Below, one piece after another: positions 25,452-34,393 of a stretch of 64,000 nt of DNA. The translations under genes were made by a program, and so were the position numbers. This DNA is from Microthrixaceae bacterium. Its GTDB lineage: Bacteria; Actinomycetota; Acidimicrobiia; Acidimicrobiales; Iamiaceae. The notes beneath the pieces are model-generated. The model ran no database searches and was not told the origin of the DNA. It worked only from the letters and a program-made list of their open reading frames with translations. The stretch lies in the NCBI GenBank assembly GCA_016702505.1, contig JADJDU010000007.1, positions 219,688 through 283,687 of the forward strand, in the 5' to 3' direction. Position 1 is the first letter of the stretch; every line of letters starts with the position of its first letter.

Positions 25452-25576
25452 AGCGTCGATGCTATACCACGCCGGGGAGACCTGACGACCAGACGTTGGT
25501 TCAGACTCAGGAAAGCCGCCGCAACGCTAGGCAGACCAGTTCCAGCTCAACTTGGAGCGGGAGGGCGTCGGTCTGC

Positions 25577-26215
25577 TCAGGGCGCCGTCAGCACCCAGAT
25601 CGTGATGGGGGCATCGCGGCGCAGTTCGAGACCATCTCGCTGTTCCATCGGGTTGCGGAAGCCGAACTCTTCAGCAGCTGCCTGCCAGTCGAGCATCGTG
25701 CCATCCGGGGTGACCGGGAACTCGGCACCCACCGGACCCTCGATGTTGAAGATGACCTCGGTTCGGTCACCGAACTCGAAACCGTGTGAGCTGAAACTGA
25801 GGCCTTCAGTCTCGGGGGCCTTGGTGTTCAGGTCACCATTCTCTTCGCGCCACTGAACATATGTACCTCGTTCGGCCTTGAAGCCGATCGCGCGCAGCTC
25901 CTCAACCGCCGCGTCGGGATCGAAGGTCTCTACGTCAAGGTTGGGGGAGATATCGATCCAGTCGCCATGAGGCGTGACGGTGAACATCGCCTCAGCAGCG
26001 GGAGGCGTGCGCCCAGCATCGAAGGCGACAAACCCGACCACAAGGATCACGAAGGCAGCCGCCCCGACCAACGCTGTGCGAGAACGGCGCGCACCTCCGT
26101 GGAGGCTAGGGGTGGCTTGCAACGAGCTACGGGCCTCGTCGACGAGACCACGACGAAGACGATCGGCATCATCGGTGGTGAGGGTGGCGGTGGCGGAGTG
26201 ATTCTGGCGGGTCAT
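25577..26215 (-). CDS. Membrane-anchored partner of an ECF sigma factor (CU044_5270-like)
   Basis: A 212-residue protein. The cytoplasmic N-terminus (about 45 residues, with ADRLRRGLVDEARSSL) is followed by one transmembrane helix at about 49-68 and an exported domain. Short sigma-linked proteins of this layout are annotated in actinobacteria as CU044_5270-family and probably act as anti-sigma-like sensors. Its start overlaps the sigma gene stop (26212-26215). No zinc-binding anti-sigma motif is visible. Confidence 0.6.
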   Translation of the reverse strand: MTRQNHSATATLTTDDADRLRRGLVDEARSSLQATPSLHGGARRSRTALVGAAAFVILVVGFVAFDAGRTPPAAEAMFTVTPHGDWIDISPNLDVETFDPDAAVEELRAIGFKAERGTYVQWREENGDLNTKAPETEGLSFSSHGFEFGDRTEVIFNIEGPVGAEFPVTPDGTMLDWQAAAEEFGFRNPMEQRDGLELRRDAPITIWVLTAP

Positions 26216-26796
26216 GTCAGGTCCTTCGGGGTCGTGGCGAATCGGGGCGCGGGAGTTGGTTCCGAATCGGAGGCGAGGCGGGTGCGGGCGCGGTTGAGGC
26301 GGGACTTGACGGTCCCGAGCGGGATGTCGAGAGCAGCGGCGATCTCTGCGGTGGAGAGCCCCTCCCAGGTGGCGAGCACGACAACATCGAGTTCACGGCG
26401 CGGCAGGTGGGTCACCCGGTCCAAGACCCGTCGCGCCTCCAGCACAGCGGCAACTCGTTCATCTACGAGCCGCGGACTCGGCCGGGGGAGGTCGCCGATT
26501 CGACGCAGAGCGGCGTCGTGGCGCCGACGACTCCGACGCCAGTTGTTGATGACGTTCGTGGCGACGCCGTAGAGCCAAGGAAGCGCAGAAGGATGGAGCA
26601 GTTCGGTCCGCTCGCGGATGCGCCAAGCCTCCAAGAAGACGGTCGCAGTGATGTCGTCCGCCTGGGTGAGATCGCCGGTGCGACGCGCTGCGTATCGGTG
26701 GATCGTCGGTCCGTGCCGGCTGAACATCTCGCCGAACGACTCGGGGTCGCCGGCTCGGACCCTCCCCCACAGCTCGACATCGGTTGGTTCGGTCAT
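26212..26796 (-). CDS. ECF-type RNA polymerase sigma factor
   Basis: A 194-residue protein. Region 2 is at about residues 20-90 (FGEMFSRHGPTIHRYAARR, DDITATVFLEAWR, PWLYGVATNVINNWRR). Region 4 is at about 125-175 (RELDVVVLATWEGLSTAEIA, DIPLGTVKSRLNRARTRL). It directs polymerase to its own regulon, probably including this operon. It is coupled by overlap to the membrane-anchored partner downstream. Confidence 0.9.
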   Translation of the reverse strand: MTEPTDVELWGRVRAGDPESFGEMFSRHGPTIHRYAARRTGDLTQADDITATVFLEAWRIRERTELLHPSALPWLYGVATNVINNWRRSRRRHDAALRRIGDLPRPSPRLVDERVAAVLEARRVLDRVTHLPRRELDVVVLATWEGLSTAEIAAALDIPLGTVKSRLNRARTRLASDSEPTPAPRFATTPKDLT

Positions 26797-27050
26797 CGTG
26801 CTCCTATGAAGTGCTCCAGTCTCCTGTACATGTCCGGCTCGCCATCTAGGTTCACGAAAAAGATCCGGCTCGACTGACGGAGCCGTGGGTTGGGGCTGGG
26901 GTGCGCACGCCGGTCACGTGAGCCCATCCGCTCCTGACCTTCGGGAACGCGGCCCGAAGATCACCCAGGCGGATCCGACCCGACCGTCACGGACGGCCCG
27001 CAAACGCCCAGGTCATGGTTCTCCAGGCACCGGGCGTGCTTGCCCTTGAG
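26797..27050. other. No recognisable gene
   Basis: Upstream region of the sigma operon and non-coding sequence. I see no tRNA, clear ORF or terminator, and only short unconvincing frames. Confidence 0.4.
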
Positions 27051-27063
27051 CACAGCCGGCGGC

Positions 27064-27105
27064 GGGTCTTCTACCGGCGTTCGGTAGAAGACCCGGTAGA
27101 ATAGA
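27064..27105. repeat. Orphan arm-type repeats inside element D
   Basis: TCTTCTACCGG faces CGGTAGAAGACCCGGTAGAA, whose last part equals the right-arm repeats of core 4. No tRNA-like core is adjacent. Probably the scar of a former element boundary. Confidence 0.5.
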
Positions 27106-27109
27106 AACG

Positions 27110-27455
27110 TGAGGCCCTCCTGGACGGGCCGGCGACGAGGTCGACAAGAACCGTGAAGGCTGTTGCCGGAGGCGTCCGTGACGCCGACGGCTCGACGACT
27201 TCGGCCGATCGTCGGGTTCCACCCGACGGCGTTCCGCCCAGCGAAGCCAATCGAAGAAAGGCAATGGCCCGGGCGCATGCCACGAGAGCACGGCGAGACC
27301 GGAGAACTACACGCAGGTTGCCCTGACCGGCCTTGCTCTTCGAGCCTGTCCTTGGGCCGGCGGTCTGCCCGGCGAGACTGTGGACTTATCGGGCGATCGC
27401 GGCTGAGGGCGACCACGCGTGGGCACCGTTACCGATTGAACCCCGACCTCGCCGA
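27110..27455. other. No recognisable gene
   Basis: About 350 bp between the orphan arm repeats and the DUF2804 gene. Frames are open but show no domain, and GC-rich shadow frames explain them. Confidence 0.4.
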
Positions 27456-27459
27456 TCGT

Positions 27460-28484
27460 TCACCACTCCTGGCGTGCTTCTTCCGCGAAGCCCTGGATGT
27501 CGTGGATCTCGATCTCGATGCCTTCGTCGGTGCGAAGGCGGCCCGACCAGGTTCCGAAGACCTGGTGGGTCTCCGATCCCTGGTCGCGTCCTGGGAGCTT
27601 CGAGTGCTTGTCGTAGCGGGGCTGCAGCGTCACATCGAGCTGTCCGCCGGGGTCCACGACGCGCCACGGGTTGAGGGGTTCGTCCCAGTCGTAGGACCAG
27701 TCGAGCTCGCGGCCGAGCTTGGTGAGCCGGCCGTCGACGATCAGGCCGTTCTCGGTGTAGCCCGACCCCTCCGTCCACTTCGCGCCGAACTGCAACCCGA
27801 CGACGTGGCGCCGCACCGTCCGGCGCCGCCACCCCAGTTCCACGTGATCTCCGATGGCCAGCGCCCACGCCCTACGTCGAGCACGCCCCACGCGTCCGAG
27901 CTACCACCGCCGATCTCCGAGTGCCGGTCGCCGACGGTGAGCTGGCCGGTGGCAGGTCGGGCCTGGTGCTTGGAGGTGTAGTTGAACCGCTCGTCACTCC
28001 ACGGGATCACTACGTTGAGCGACTCGTGGCCCTCGGGCAGTTCGATCGACACGTCGAGTGCGCCCGGTGTCCCGTCGTGTTCGGTCCACGAGGCGCTAAG
28101 GCGCGTCGATCCGGGCTCATCGACGATCTCCAGCGCGAAGCCGTCGCGCTCGACGCGAAGCGGAGTGGTCCCGGGGCGGTCCGGCAGGACGAGCGCACCA
28201 CGGTCGGTCGTGATGATCCCATTGCCTCCTGTTGTTCCCGCGGCCAGGTCGGCCCACCAGACGTCGGCCAGACCGAAGTGGTCGATGTCCGCGTAGACCG
28301 ACGACACGACGAGGTCACCGGCGAGGATCGCCCAGTAGTCCCAGCGCTTGTTGATACCGAAGCAGCCATCCAGGTTCGCCCGGTGCAGCGGTCGGCGTGA
28401 CCAGCCGAGAGCGGCGCGGTTCAGCCGTCTGCCGTCGGGCGTGCACAGGTCGATCTCGGATGTCAGCTCGTTCTCGTGGGTCAC
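27460..28484 (-). pseudogene. DUF2804 protein, one frameshift
   Basis: GTG 28484 follows GAGGAGATGGC. The first frame carries CFGINKRWDYWAILAGDLVVS, GVLDVGRGRWPSEITWNWGGGAG and then leaves frame near 27820. The next frame continues HVVGLQFGAKWTEGSGYTENG, LIVDGRLTKLGRELDW and ends at 27460. Both halves together give a full-length DUF2804 protein (about 340 residues), a family of probable carbohydrate- or lipid-related function. One added C in the run at 27820 (a G on the coding strand) restores the frame, so it may be intact in reality. Last gene of a five-gene operon. Confidence 0.75.
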
Positions 28485-28528
28485 GTCGCCATCTCCTCGT
28501 GAGGGTTCGGTGCTGCTTCGCTGCTCGT

Positions 28529-29722
28529 TCAGGGGTGTCGGCGGGCCAGCGTGGCGTAGTGCTGCGCCACCGGGCGTGGGTGCCGTTGGGCGTCGAAGAG
28601 TCCGACTTCGGTGACGGTGCCGATCGGCGACATCAGTGCGGTGTCCCAGTCGTACTGGTCGCCTCGGCTGTACCAGCAGATCCCCCGGACCGGCAGGCCG
28701 CTCGCCGCAAGGGTGTCGAGCGATGCGGTGAGCGCGGCGAGCCACTCGCTGCCCTGGTCGACCGGAAGGCCGAGGTTGGAGGTCTCGGACACCCAGAACG
28801 GCACCTGGTAGCGCTCATGCCAGGCGGTCGCCTCGTCCTCGTAGGCGCGGACGCGATCGGCGATCGACAGCGGCCTACCGGCACGTGTCCCGTGCACGGT
28901 GACGCTGACGGGGTAGATGTCGTGGCCGGCGATGATCCGGTCGGGTGGGACGACTCCGACGAGGGCCTCGATGCGCGACTGGATCGAGTCGGCCACGACA
29001 TCGGTCAGGCGCGCCGCGCCGCCCCGGGGTGCGAGACCGAGGTGCAGATCCCAGACGGCCTGCTGCAGGTCACGGGCACGGGTGGCGGCGCGGATGCCGG
29101 CCTCGTCGTCGGCGTCGGCGAGGTCGCAGCCGAAGCCTTCGGACCCGATCCACCAGCCGTCTCGGTCGGCTCGGATGCGGGCGAGTGCCTCGAGGTTCGC
29201 GAGCGCGACGTTTCCCAGCGCGACGAAGTAGTCGTCCTCGCTGGCGAGGCGGTCGTTCCACATGCCGAGGAGCGAGGAGAACATGGCGGTGATGCCCGGC
29301 TCGTTGACGGGCGTGAACCACCGTGGTTCTGGATAGCGGGCCAGGAACGCGTCGACGTAGCGGGCGAAATCGTCGACCCACGTGGTGTCGCAGAACCCGC
29401 CGTGGTGGTCGGGCAGACCGAAGTGGCACAGGTCGATCACCGGGTTGAGCCCGTGGCGCCGGCACGCCTCGAGCGCTCGATCCCACAGCGTCCAGTCGTA
29501 GACCCCGGGTTCCGGTTCGGTCAGCCGCCAGGGCATGCCGTAGCGCCACACCTTCACTCCGAGCCCCGCGACATCGGCGAGGTCCGCGTCGAGCCGTTCG
29601 AGATGTCCGCTTGCTCGGTACTGGTCGACGCGGACGACCCGTCCTTCGTGTAGCACGAGCGGGTCGGAGCCTTCCTCGCCGCAGGCGATGGCGAACGCGG
29701 GGAAGTCCATGTTCGACATCAT
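28529..29722 (-). CDS. Family 1-like glycoside hydrolase
   Basis: A 397-residue TIM-barrel enzyme. KVWRYGMPWRLTEPEPGVYDW (near residue 55), RWFTPVNEPGITAMF with the acid/base Glu in NEP (near 135), and VPFWVSETSNLGLP with the likely nucleophile Glu (near 305) mark a GH1/clan-A glycosidase. It is shorter than typical beta-glucosidases (about 450). The start overlaps the stop of the SDR gene (29719-29722). In the operon it may release sugar from a substrate that the oxidoreductases then process. Confidence 0.8.
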   Translation of the reverse strand: MMSNMDFPAFAIACGEEGSDPLVLHEGRVVRVDQYRASGHLERLDADLADVAGLGVKVWRYGMPWRLTEPEPGVYDWTLWDRALEACRRHGLNPVIDLCHFGLPDHHGGFCDTTWVDDFARYVDAFLARYPEPRWFTPVNEPGITAMFSSLLGMWNDRLASEDDYFVALGNVALANLEALARIRADRDGWWIGSEGFGCDLADADDEAGIRAATRARDLQQAVWDLHLGLAPRGGAARLTDVVADSIQSRIEALVGVVPPDRIIAGHDIYPVSVTVHGTRAGRPLSIADRVRAYEDEATAWHERYQVPFWVSETSNLGLPVDQGSEWLAALTASLDTLAASGLPVRGICWYSRGDQYDWDTALMSPIGTVTEVGLFDAQRHPRPVAQHYATLARRHP

Positions 29723-30531
29723 GCGTCGAGGCGGTTCGTGAGACGGCCGACGAGGCCCGATCGCCCGGGCAGCACCCGGGTGAGCGCACTCACGACGTGG
29801 GCGTCGGGCCCGACGACGACACGTGCACGGTCGCGTTCGATCGCCGACACGATCCGACGAGCGACTGCGGAGGGCGGCCTCATCACGTGGGGCGCCAGAC
29901 GGGACTGCCCCATCTCGGCGAGCCGAGCGGCCTGCCCACCCCGCGCACCAGTGGTGATGTTGGTGTGGATCGCGCCCGGGAAGACCACGGTGACCCCCAC
30001 CTTGGTGGTGACCAGCTCGCCGCGCAGCGCTTCGCTGAACGCCCGCACCGCGCCCTTGGTGAGCGAGTACGACACGTTGTGAGGAAGACCGAGCAACCCA
30101 ACCATGCTCGACATGTTTACGATGTGAGCCTCGTCGGCCTCCCGCAGCATCGGCAGGAACGCACGGCATCCGTGCACCACACCCCACACGTTGATGTCGA
30201 CGATCCAGCGCAGATCCTCGACCGTCTCATCCGCGAACGCACCAGCAGCGGTCACCCCGGCGTTGTTCACCAAGATCTGGCACGAACCGAGCGAGCCCTC
30301 GACCTCGGACGGGAGCTCGCCCATGCGCTTCGGATCACGCACATCCGCGACGTGCACGCTCGCCCGGGTGCCGAGCGAACGGATCAGATCAGCGGTCTCC
30401 TCGGCCCCGTCGCGCTGCACGTCGACCACTGCGATCGAGCACCCGCGCTCGGCGAGGGCCAGGCTGGTCGCACGGCCGATCCCGCTGCCCGCTCCGGTGA
30501 CGACCGCGACTCGTCCGCTGAGCCGCTTCAA
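29719..30531 (-). CDS. Short-chain dehydrogenase/reductase
   Basis: A 270-residue classical SDR. TGAGSGIG (residues 12-19) binds NAD(P), NNAGV sits near 90, and SYSLTKGAVRAF carries catalytic Tyr and Lys near 155-159. FPGAIHTNI is the usual substrate-loop start. The substrate is likely a secondary alcohol or ketone. It overlaps the OYE-family gene upstream (30528-30531) and the glycosidase downstream. Confidence 0.9.
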   Translation of the reverse strand: MKRLSGRVAVVTGAGSGIGRATSLALAERGCSIAVVDVQRDGAEETADLIRSLGTRASVHVADVRDPKRMGELPSEVEGSLGSCQILVNNAGVTAAGAFADETVEDLRWIVDINVWGVVHGCRAFLPMLREADEAHIVNMSSMVGLLGLPHNVSYSLTKGAVRAFSEALRGELVTTKVGVTVVFPGAIHTNITTGARGGQAARLAEMGQSRLAPHVMRPPSAVARRIVSAIERDRARVVVGPDAHVVSALTRVLPGRSGLVGRLTNRLDA

Positions 30532-31739
30532 CGGCCCGAGCCTTTTCCGTCAGCTCCGGTCGCGAGGACGCAGCGGGTCCGGCTGTAGATGGTGGCCATG
30601 CACTTGTTGCAGTGCACACACAGCCCCACGGCGTTCGGTGAGGTCGCCATCCTGTTGACCAAATCTGGTTCCCGTAGCAGTGCCCGGGCCATGGCGACGA
30701 ACTCGAATCCCTCGCCGAGAGCACCGTCGATCGTGGCCCGTTCGTTGATGCCGCCGAGAAGGATCAGCGGCATGTCGAGCTCTCGGCGGAACTGCCGGGC
30801 GAACGGCAGGAAGAACGCCTCCTCGAACGGCAACTCCGGAAGGATGCGCCGACCGAACGCCCGCACGCCGAGTCCCACGATGGGGCCCTGCGCGGCGGCG
30901 AACTCGCGGAGGGGCACGTCCCCGCGGAAGTAGTACATGCCGTTCAGCAGCGAGCTACCGCCGGTCAGCTCAAGCGCGTCGAGCGCGCCGTCCTGCTCGA
31001 GCAGCTGGGCGAACTGCAGGCTCTCCTCGAGCCACAGGCCACGCTCGACGCCGTCGGCCATGTTGAACTTCGCCAGCACCGCCACCTTGCCATCGGCGAC
31101 CCTTCGTACCGCGTCGACGACCCGTCGGGGGAACGTGGCGCGGTTCTCGATGCTTCCGCCGAACTCGTCGCGGCGCCGGTTGAGGTTGGGGCTGAAGAAC
31201 GAGCTCAGCAAATAGTTGTGGGCGAGGTGGATCTCGAGCGCGTCGAACCCTGCTTCGATCGCGACGCGGGTTGCACGCTCGAAGTCGGCCACGACCTCGT
31301 CGAGGTCTCGGCGTGTCGCGCCCTTGACCCACCCCTTCGCCGGTGCGCTGAACCGGCCAGAGGGAGCCAAGCTCGGGTGGCGCTTCGACTGAGACTGGGC
31401 GACGAGGCCCGCGTGACCGAGTTGCGCCGACACCAGCGCGCCCTCGGCGTGCACCGCAGAGGTGAGGCGCTGGAGATCGCCGATGAGGGACTCGGTCATC
31501 ACCATCGTGTCGCTGCTCACCCGACCGCCCATCGACACAGCGCAGTAGGCGACAGTGCTGAGCGCTGCGCCGCCTCGGGCCACGGTCGTGTGGAACTCGA
31601 TCAGCTCGTCGGTGACCGCTCCACGGGGCATCACGCCTTCGAACGTCGCGGCCTTGATGACCCGATTGCGGAGCGTCAGGGGGCCGAGCTGGGCCGGTTC
31701 GAACGCGTCGATGTCGGACCGGGCGGTGGTGACGGCCAT
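30528..31739 (-). CDS. Old-yellow-enzyme-family NADH:flavin oxidoreductase
   Basis: A 403-residue enzyme. TLRNRVIKAATFEG (near residue 24), the HLAHNYLLSSFFSPNLNRR segment followed by DEFGGSIENR (near 175), and GFEFVAMARALLREPDLV define the FMN barrel. The C-terminus has LCVHCNKC and a later Cys, a remnant or intact Fe-S cluster site as in 2,4-dienoyl-CoA-reductase-like members, but no second pyridine-nucleotide domain. It reduces activated double bonds. Second gene of the TetR operon. Confidence 0.88.
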   Translation of the reverse strand: MAVTTARSDIDAFEPAQLGPLTLRNRVIKAATFEGVMPRGAVTDELIEFHTTVARGGAALSTVAYCAVSMGGRVSSDTMVMTESLIGDLQRLTSAVHAEGALVSAQLGHAGLVAQSQSKRHPSLAPSGRFSAPAKGWVKGATRRDLDEVVADFERATRVAIEAGFDALEIHLAHNYLLSSFFSPNLNRRRDEFGGSIENRATFPRRVVDAVRRVADGKVAVLAKFNMADGVERGLWLEESLQFAQLLEQDGALDALELTGGSSLLNGMYYFRGDVPLREFAAAQGPIVGLGVRAFGRRILPELPFEEAFFLPFARQFRRELDMPLILLGGINERATIDGALGEGFEFVAMARALLREPDLVNRMATSPNAVGLCVHCNKCMATIYSRTRCVLATGADGKGSGR

Positions 31740-31740
31740 G

Positions 31741-32406
31741 TCAGTCTCCTGTTGTTGCCCGTTCGAGCCGGGCGGCGATGCCGTCCAGCACGATCTCCAG
31801 ATCGAACGCGAAGGTGTCGTGGTCCTCTGAGGTGGTGAGGTCATCGTGGACCCGACGCAGCGCGACGAACGTGTCAGCGTCTCTCGCAGCATCGACCAGC
31901 TCCGCGGTCGGCACCAGGAACCGGGTGAAGCTCGGATCGGTCCCGCTCGACGCGGTGATCGCCACCCGGACGACGAGCCACACGGCATACGCCGCTTCCA
32001 CCGAACTGAACCCCGCCGCCATCAAGAGCCGCAGGCCCGGTTCGCCGATGTCGATCCGCATGGACGCGTCATCCCGGGTCGCGTTCAGCAACGTCGCAGC
32101 CGACGAGCCCAGCTCGCGACGCACCAGCGCGGCGAAGTCGGCCAGCCACCCGCGCCATTCCGTCGCATCGGTCGCGAACTCGCGAATCGTGCCGTGCAGC
32201 CTCGACTCGACCAACGCGATGACCTCGTCGCGTCCGGCGACGTGCGAGTAAAGCGTCGCCGGAGAGATCCCGAGGTCCTCGGCCAACCCCACCATCGTGA
32301 AGGAATCCAAGCCGAGCCGAACCGCCGCATCCACGATGCGCTCCCGACCGACCTTCGGCGGCCGCCCACGACGCGCATGCGGAGCGCTACGACCTCCATT
32401 CTCCAT
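31741..32406 (-). CDS. TetR-family regulator
   Basis: A 221-residue protein. The HTH at about residues 25-65 reads FTMVGLAEDLGISPATLYSHVAGRDEVI. The tail resembles the TetR_C domains of oxidoreductase operon repressors. It heads the OYE-SDR-glycosidase-DUF2804 operon and ends 2 bp before the OYE start. A palindrome 16 bp upstream of its own start is the likely operator. Confidence 0.87.
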   Translation of the reverse strand: MENGGRSAPHARRGRPPKVGRERIVDAAVRLGLDSFTMVGLAEDLGISPATLYSHVAGRDEVIALVESRLHGTIREFATDATEWRGWLADFAALVRRELGSSAATLLNATRDDASMRIDIGEPGLRLLMAAGFSSVEAAYAVWLVVRVAITASSGTDPSFTRFLVPTAELVDAARDADTFVALRRVHDDLTTSEDHDTFAFDLEIVLDGIAARLERATTGD

Positions 32407-32421
32407 GGTGATCGACTATAT

Positions 32422-32437
32422 CCGAATTGTGATTCGG
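32422..32437. promoter_or_regulatory. Candidate TetR operator
   Basis: CCGAAT-TGTG-ATTCGG, a perfect inverted repeat in an AT-rich patch immediately upstream of the TetR start at 32406. Confidence 0.6.
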
Positions 32438-32634
32438 AAATGCTGGTCCTTCCCCCGATCACGCGAGGACCAGGTTTCGCGACCGCGGTGTCAGGTTCCC
32501 GGGGAAACCTGTGCAGGCTCCCAGCCGTGGTCGCGCGCGAGCTTGTTGAGGCGCACCCGGCCGTCGGGGCGACCGGTCAGGGCGACCAGGACGAGATAGT
32601 CACGATCGGCCGGCCGCAGTCGTTCACCAGTTGC

Positions 32635-32774
32635 CGAGCGCGATGCCCGGCGCACTGACCGATGTGGACCGACCGAGCGCCTGGCGCGCCACGCGTAGGT
32701 TCGGCCCACATGCGCGATGCCGGGGGGCTGCTGAGAGGCGGGATCGGGGATCTTCGGGTCGTGAGTGAGCCGGT
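32635..32774. repeat. Start of a duplicated segment
   Basis: The stretch from about 32635 (CTGACCGATGTGGACCGACC onward) through the response-regulator gene has a second, diverged copy starting near 44265. The non-coding part before the gene is conserved too. Left of it, 32440-32635 shows only a short unassigned open frame on the minus strand. Confidence 0.7.
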
Positions 32775-33395
32775 TCACCGCAAGTGACCGCGCCGACGTG
32801 CTTCGGCGACCGCACCGGTGCGGGTGGCCACACCGAGCTTGGCGAACACACTGGCGAGGTGGCTCTTGACCGTGGCCTGACTGATGTAGAGGTCGCGGGC
32901 GATGGTGGCGTTGTCGTGACCGTCGGCCACCGCAGCAAGAACTTCCAGTTCTCGTGGCGAGGGGATGTCGGAGTTGCGCCTCGATCTGGTTACAACTCTG
33001 GCAACTACCCGGGGATCGAGGGGCTGGTGGCCGGCAGCGACGGCCCGAACGGCGCTGATCAGGTCTACTTCGGGCGCATCCTTGAGGACGTATCCGGCGG
33101 CACCGCCCTCGAGTGCCGCATCGATGTCGATGTCGTTGTCGAAGACGGTGACGACCAACACGCGCGGGCGGGCCTGGGATCGTTGGACCTGGCGCAGGAC
33201 GTCGAGTCCACTCGGCCCGGTTCCGAGATGGACGTCGAGCACCACGACGTCGGGTTCGAGGTCGGCGATCGCGACGACCGCGGTGTCGTGATCGTGGGCC
33301 TCACCCACCACCACGATGTCGTCTGCTGCGTCGAGAACCGTGCGCAGCCCCGCCCGCACGACGGGGTGGTCATCGACGATCACGATGCGGATCAT
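32775..33395 (-). CDS. NarL-type response regulator
   Basis: A 206-residue protein. Receiver domain residues 1-120 have the DDHPVVRAGL acidic pocket, phosphorylatable Asp in VVVLDVHLGTG (residue 54) and a Lys in YVLKDAP (near 105). The LuxR-type HTH is at 145-205 (SPRELEVLAAVADGHDNATIA, LYISQATVKSHLASVFAKLG). ATG 33395 overlaps the stop of the original kinase frame (33392-33394). Its kinase is damaged by an internal deletion. A truncated second copy lies at 44399. Confidence 0.92.
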   Translation of the reverse strand: MIRIVIVDDHPVVRAGLRTVLDAADDIVVVGEAHDHDTAVVAIADLEPDVVVLDVHLGTGPSGLDVLRQVQRSQARPRVLVVTVFDNDIDIDAALEGGAAGYVLKDAPEVDLISAVRAVAAGHQPLDPRVVARVVTRSRRNSDIPSPRELEVLAAVADGHDNATIARDLYISQATVKSHLASVFAKLGVATRTGAVAEARRRGHLR

Positions 33396-34241
33396 GGTGC
33401 TGCTCCCGGTCCGGGTCGCAGCGGGATCGTCGCGTTGATGGTCGAGCCCTGGCCCGGCTCGGAGTCGATGTTGAGCGTTCCGCCGAGCGGCATCGATGCC
33501 GGTACGGCCGAGCTCCTCGATGTGGTCGACCTCGGCGGCCGTGGCGGCGCCATCGTCGTCCGCCAACGCTCGGCGGGCCCGCCGAGCGGCCATGACCACG
33601 GAGGTGAAGCCCTGAGCCAGGGTGTCGTGGATCTCGCCGGTGAGCCGCTCGCGTTCCTCTCTCGCCCCAGCTGCGAGGTTCGCGCGGGCCAGGTCGTCAC
33701 GGGTGGCGAGGAGCTCGTCGAGCAGCCGTTGACGCTCAACGGTCTCGGCGGAGGCGACGCGGCCGACTCCGACGAGCGCGCCGGCCGCAGCTGCTCCGAC
33801 CAGCGGACCGACGATCTGCGCCGCCCAGTGCCCGCCATCGGGCCAGCGGCCGACCAGGATCGCGCCGGTCCCCGCCGCCATGGTCACGATGGCGGCGACC
33901 GCGGGGGCCGGTGCGAGGGTGGTGGCGAACGTGACGAACACGGCGAAGGACACCCAGGCGAAATCGGCTGAGACCCACACCGCGGCGAGGCACAACCCGC
34001 TCAGCACCGCCAGCCACGTGCGTTGCGAGGGTCGCCGCCACCGTCGGGCCGCCTCAGAGCCTTCCCAGTACCACGCTAGGAGCGCTCCACCTACGACCAC
34101 CTCGGCCGCCGTGGCCCCGTCGTCGAACGCGGAACGGGCCGCTCCGAGCACGACCATCGCGGTGAACAGCACGTGCTGGACCACCCGCAGCATGCGCATC
34201 GACCGGTTCTGGGCCGGGGTGGCTCCTTCGTCATCGGGCAC
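33392..34241 (-). pseudogene. Sensor histidine kinase with internal deletion of the ATPase domain
   Basis: From GTG 34241 there are four to six membrane helices, then a HisKA_3 dimerisation helix with phospho-acceptor His in LTGEIHDTLAQGF near 33600. After TGIDAARR (near 33500) the sequence jumps to the extreme C-terminus of a kinase (GGTLNIDSEPGQGSTINATIP) in another frame. The ATP-binding N, G1 and G2 boxes are missing, about 100-120 residues. In the original frame the ORF stays open straight into the response regulator, so a kinase-regulator fusion of about 490 residues could be made. It cannot autophosphorylate. Confidence 0.75.
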
Positions 34242-34393
34242 TCGAACCAGCCTAGATAGGGGCCCAGCCCCGCACGGCTCGGCGGGGTCATCCTTTCGGA
34301 TGGTTCGCGACCAACACCCGGGTTGATGTCGATCTGCCGCGGTCGACGCCACAATGCGTGGGACGTTCCGTCCTATCGCTGAAAGGTTCGCCC

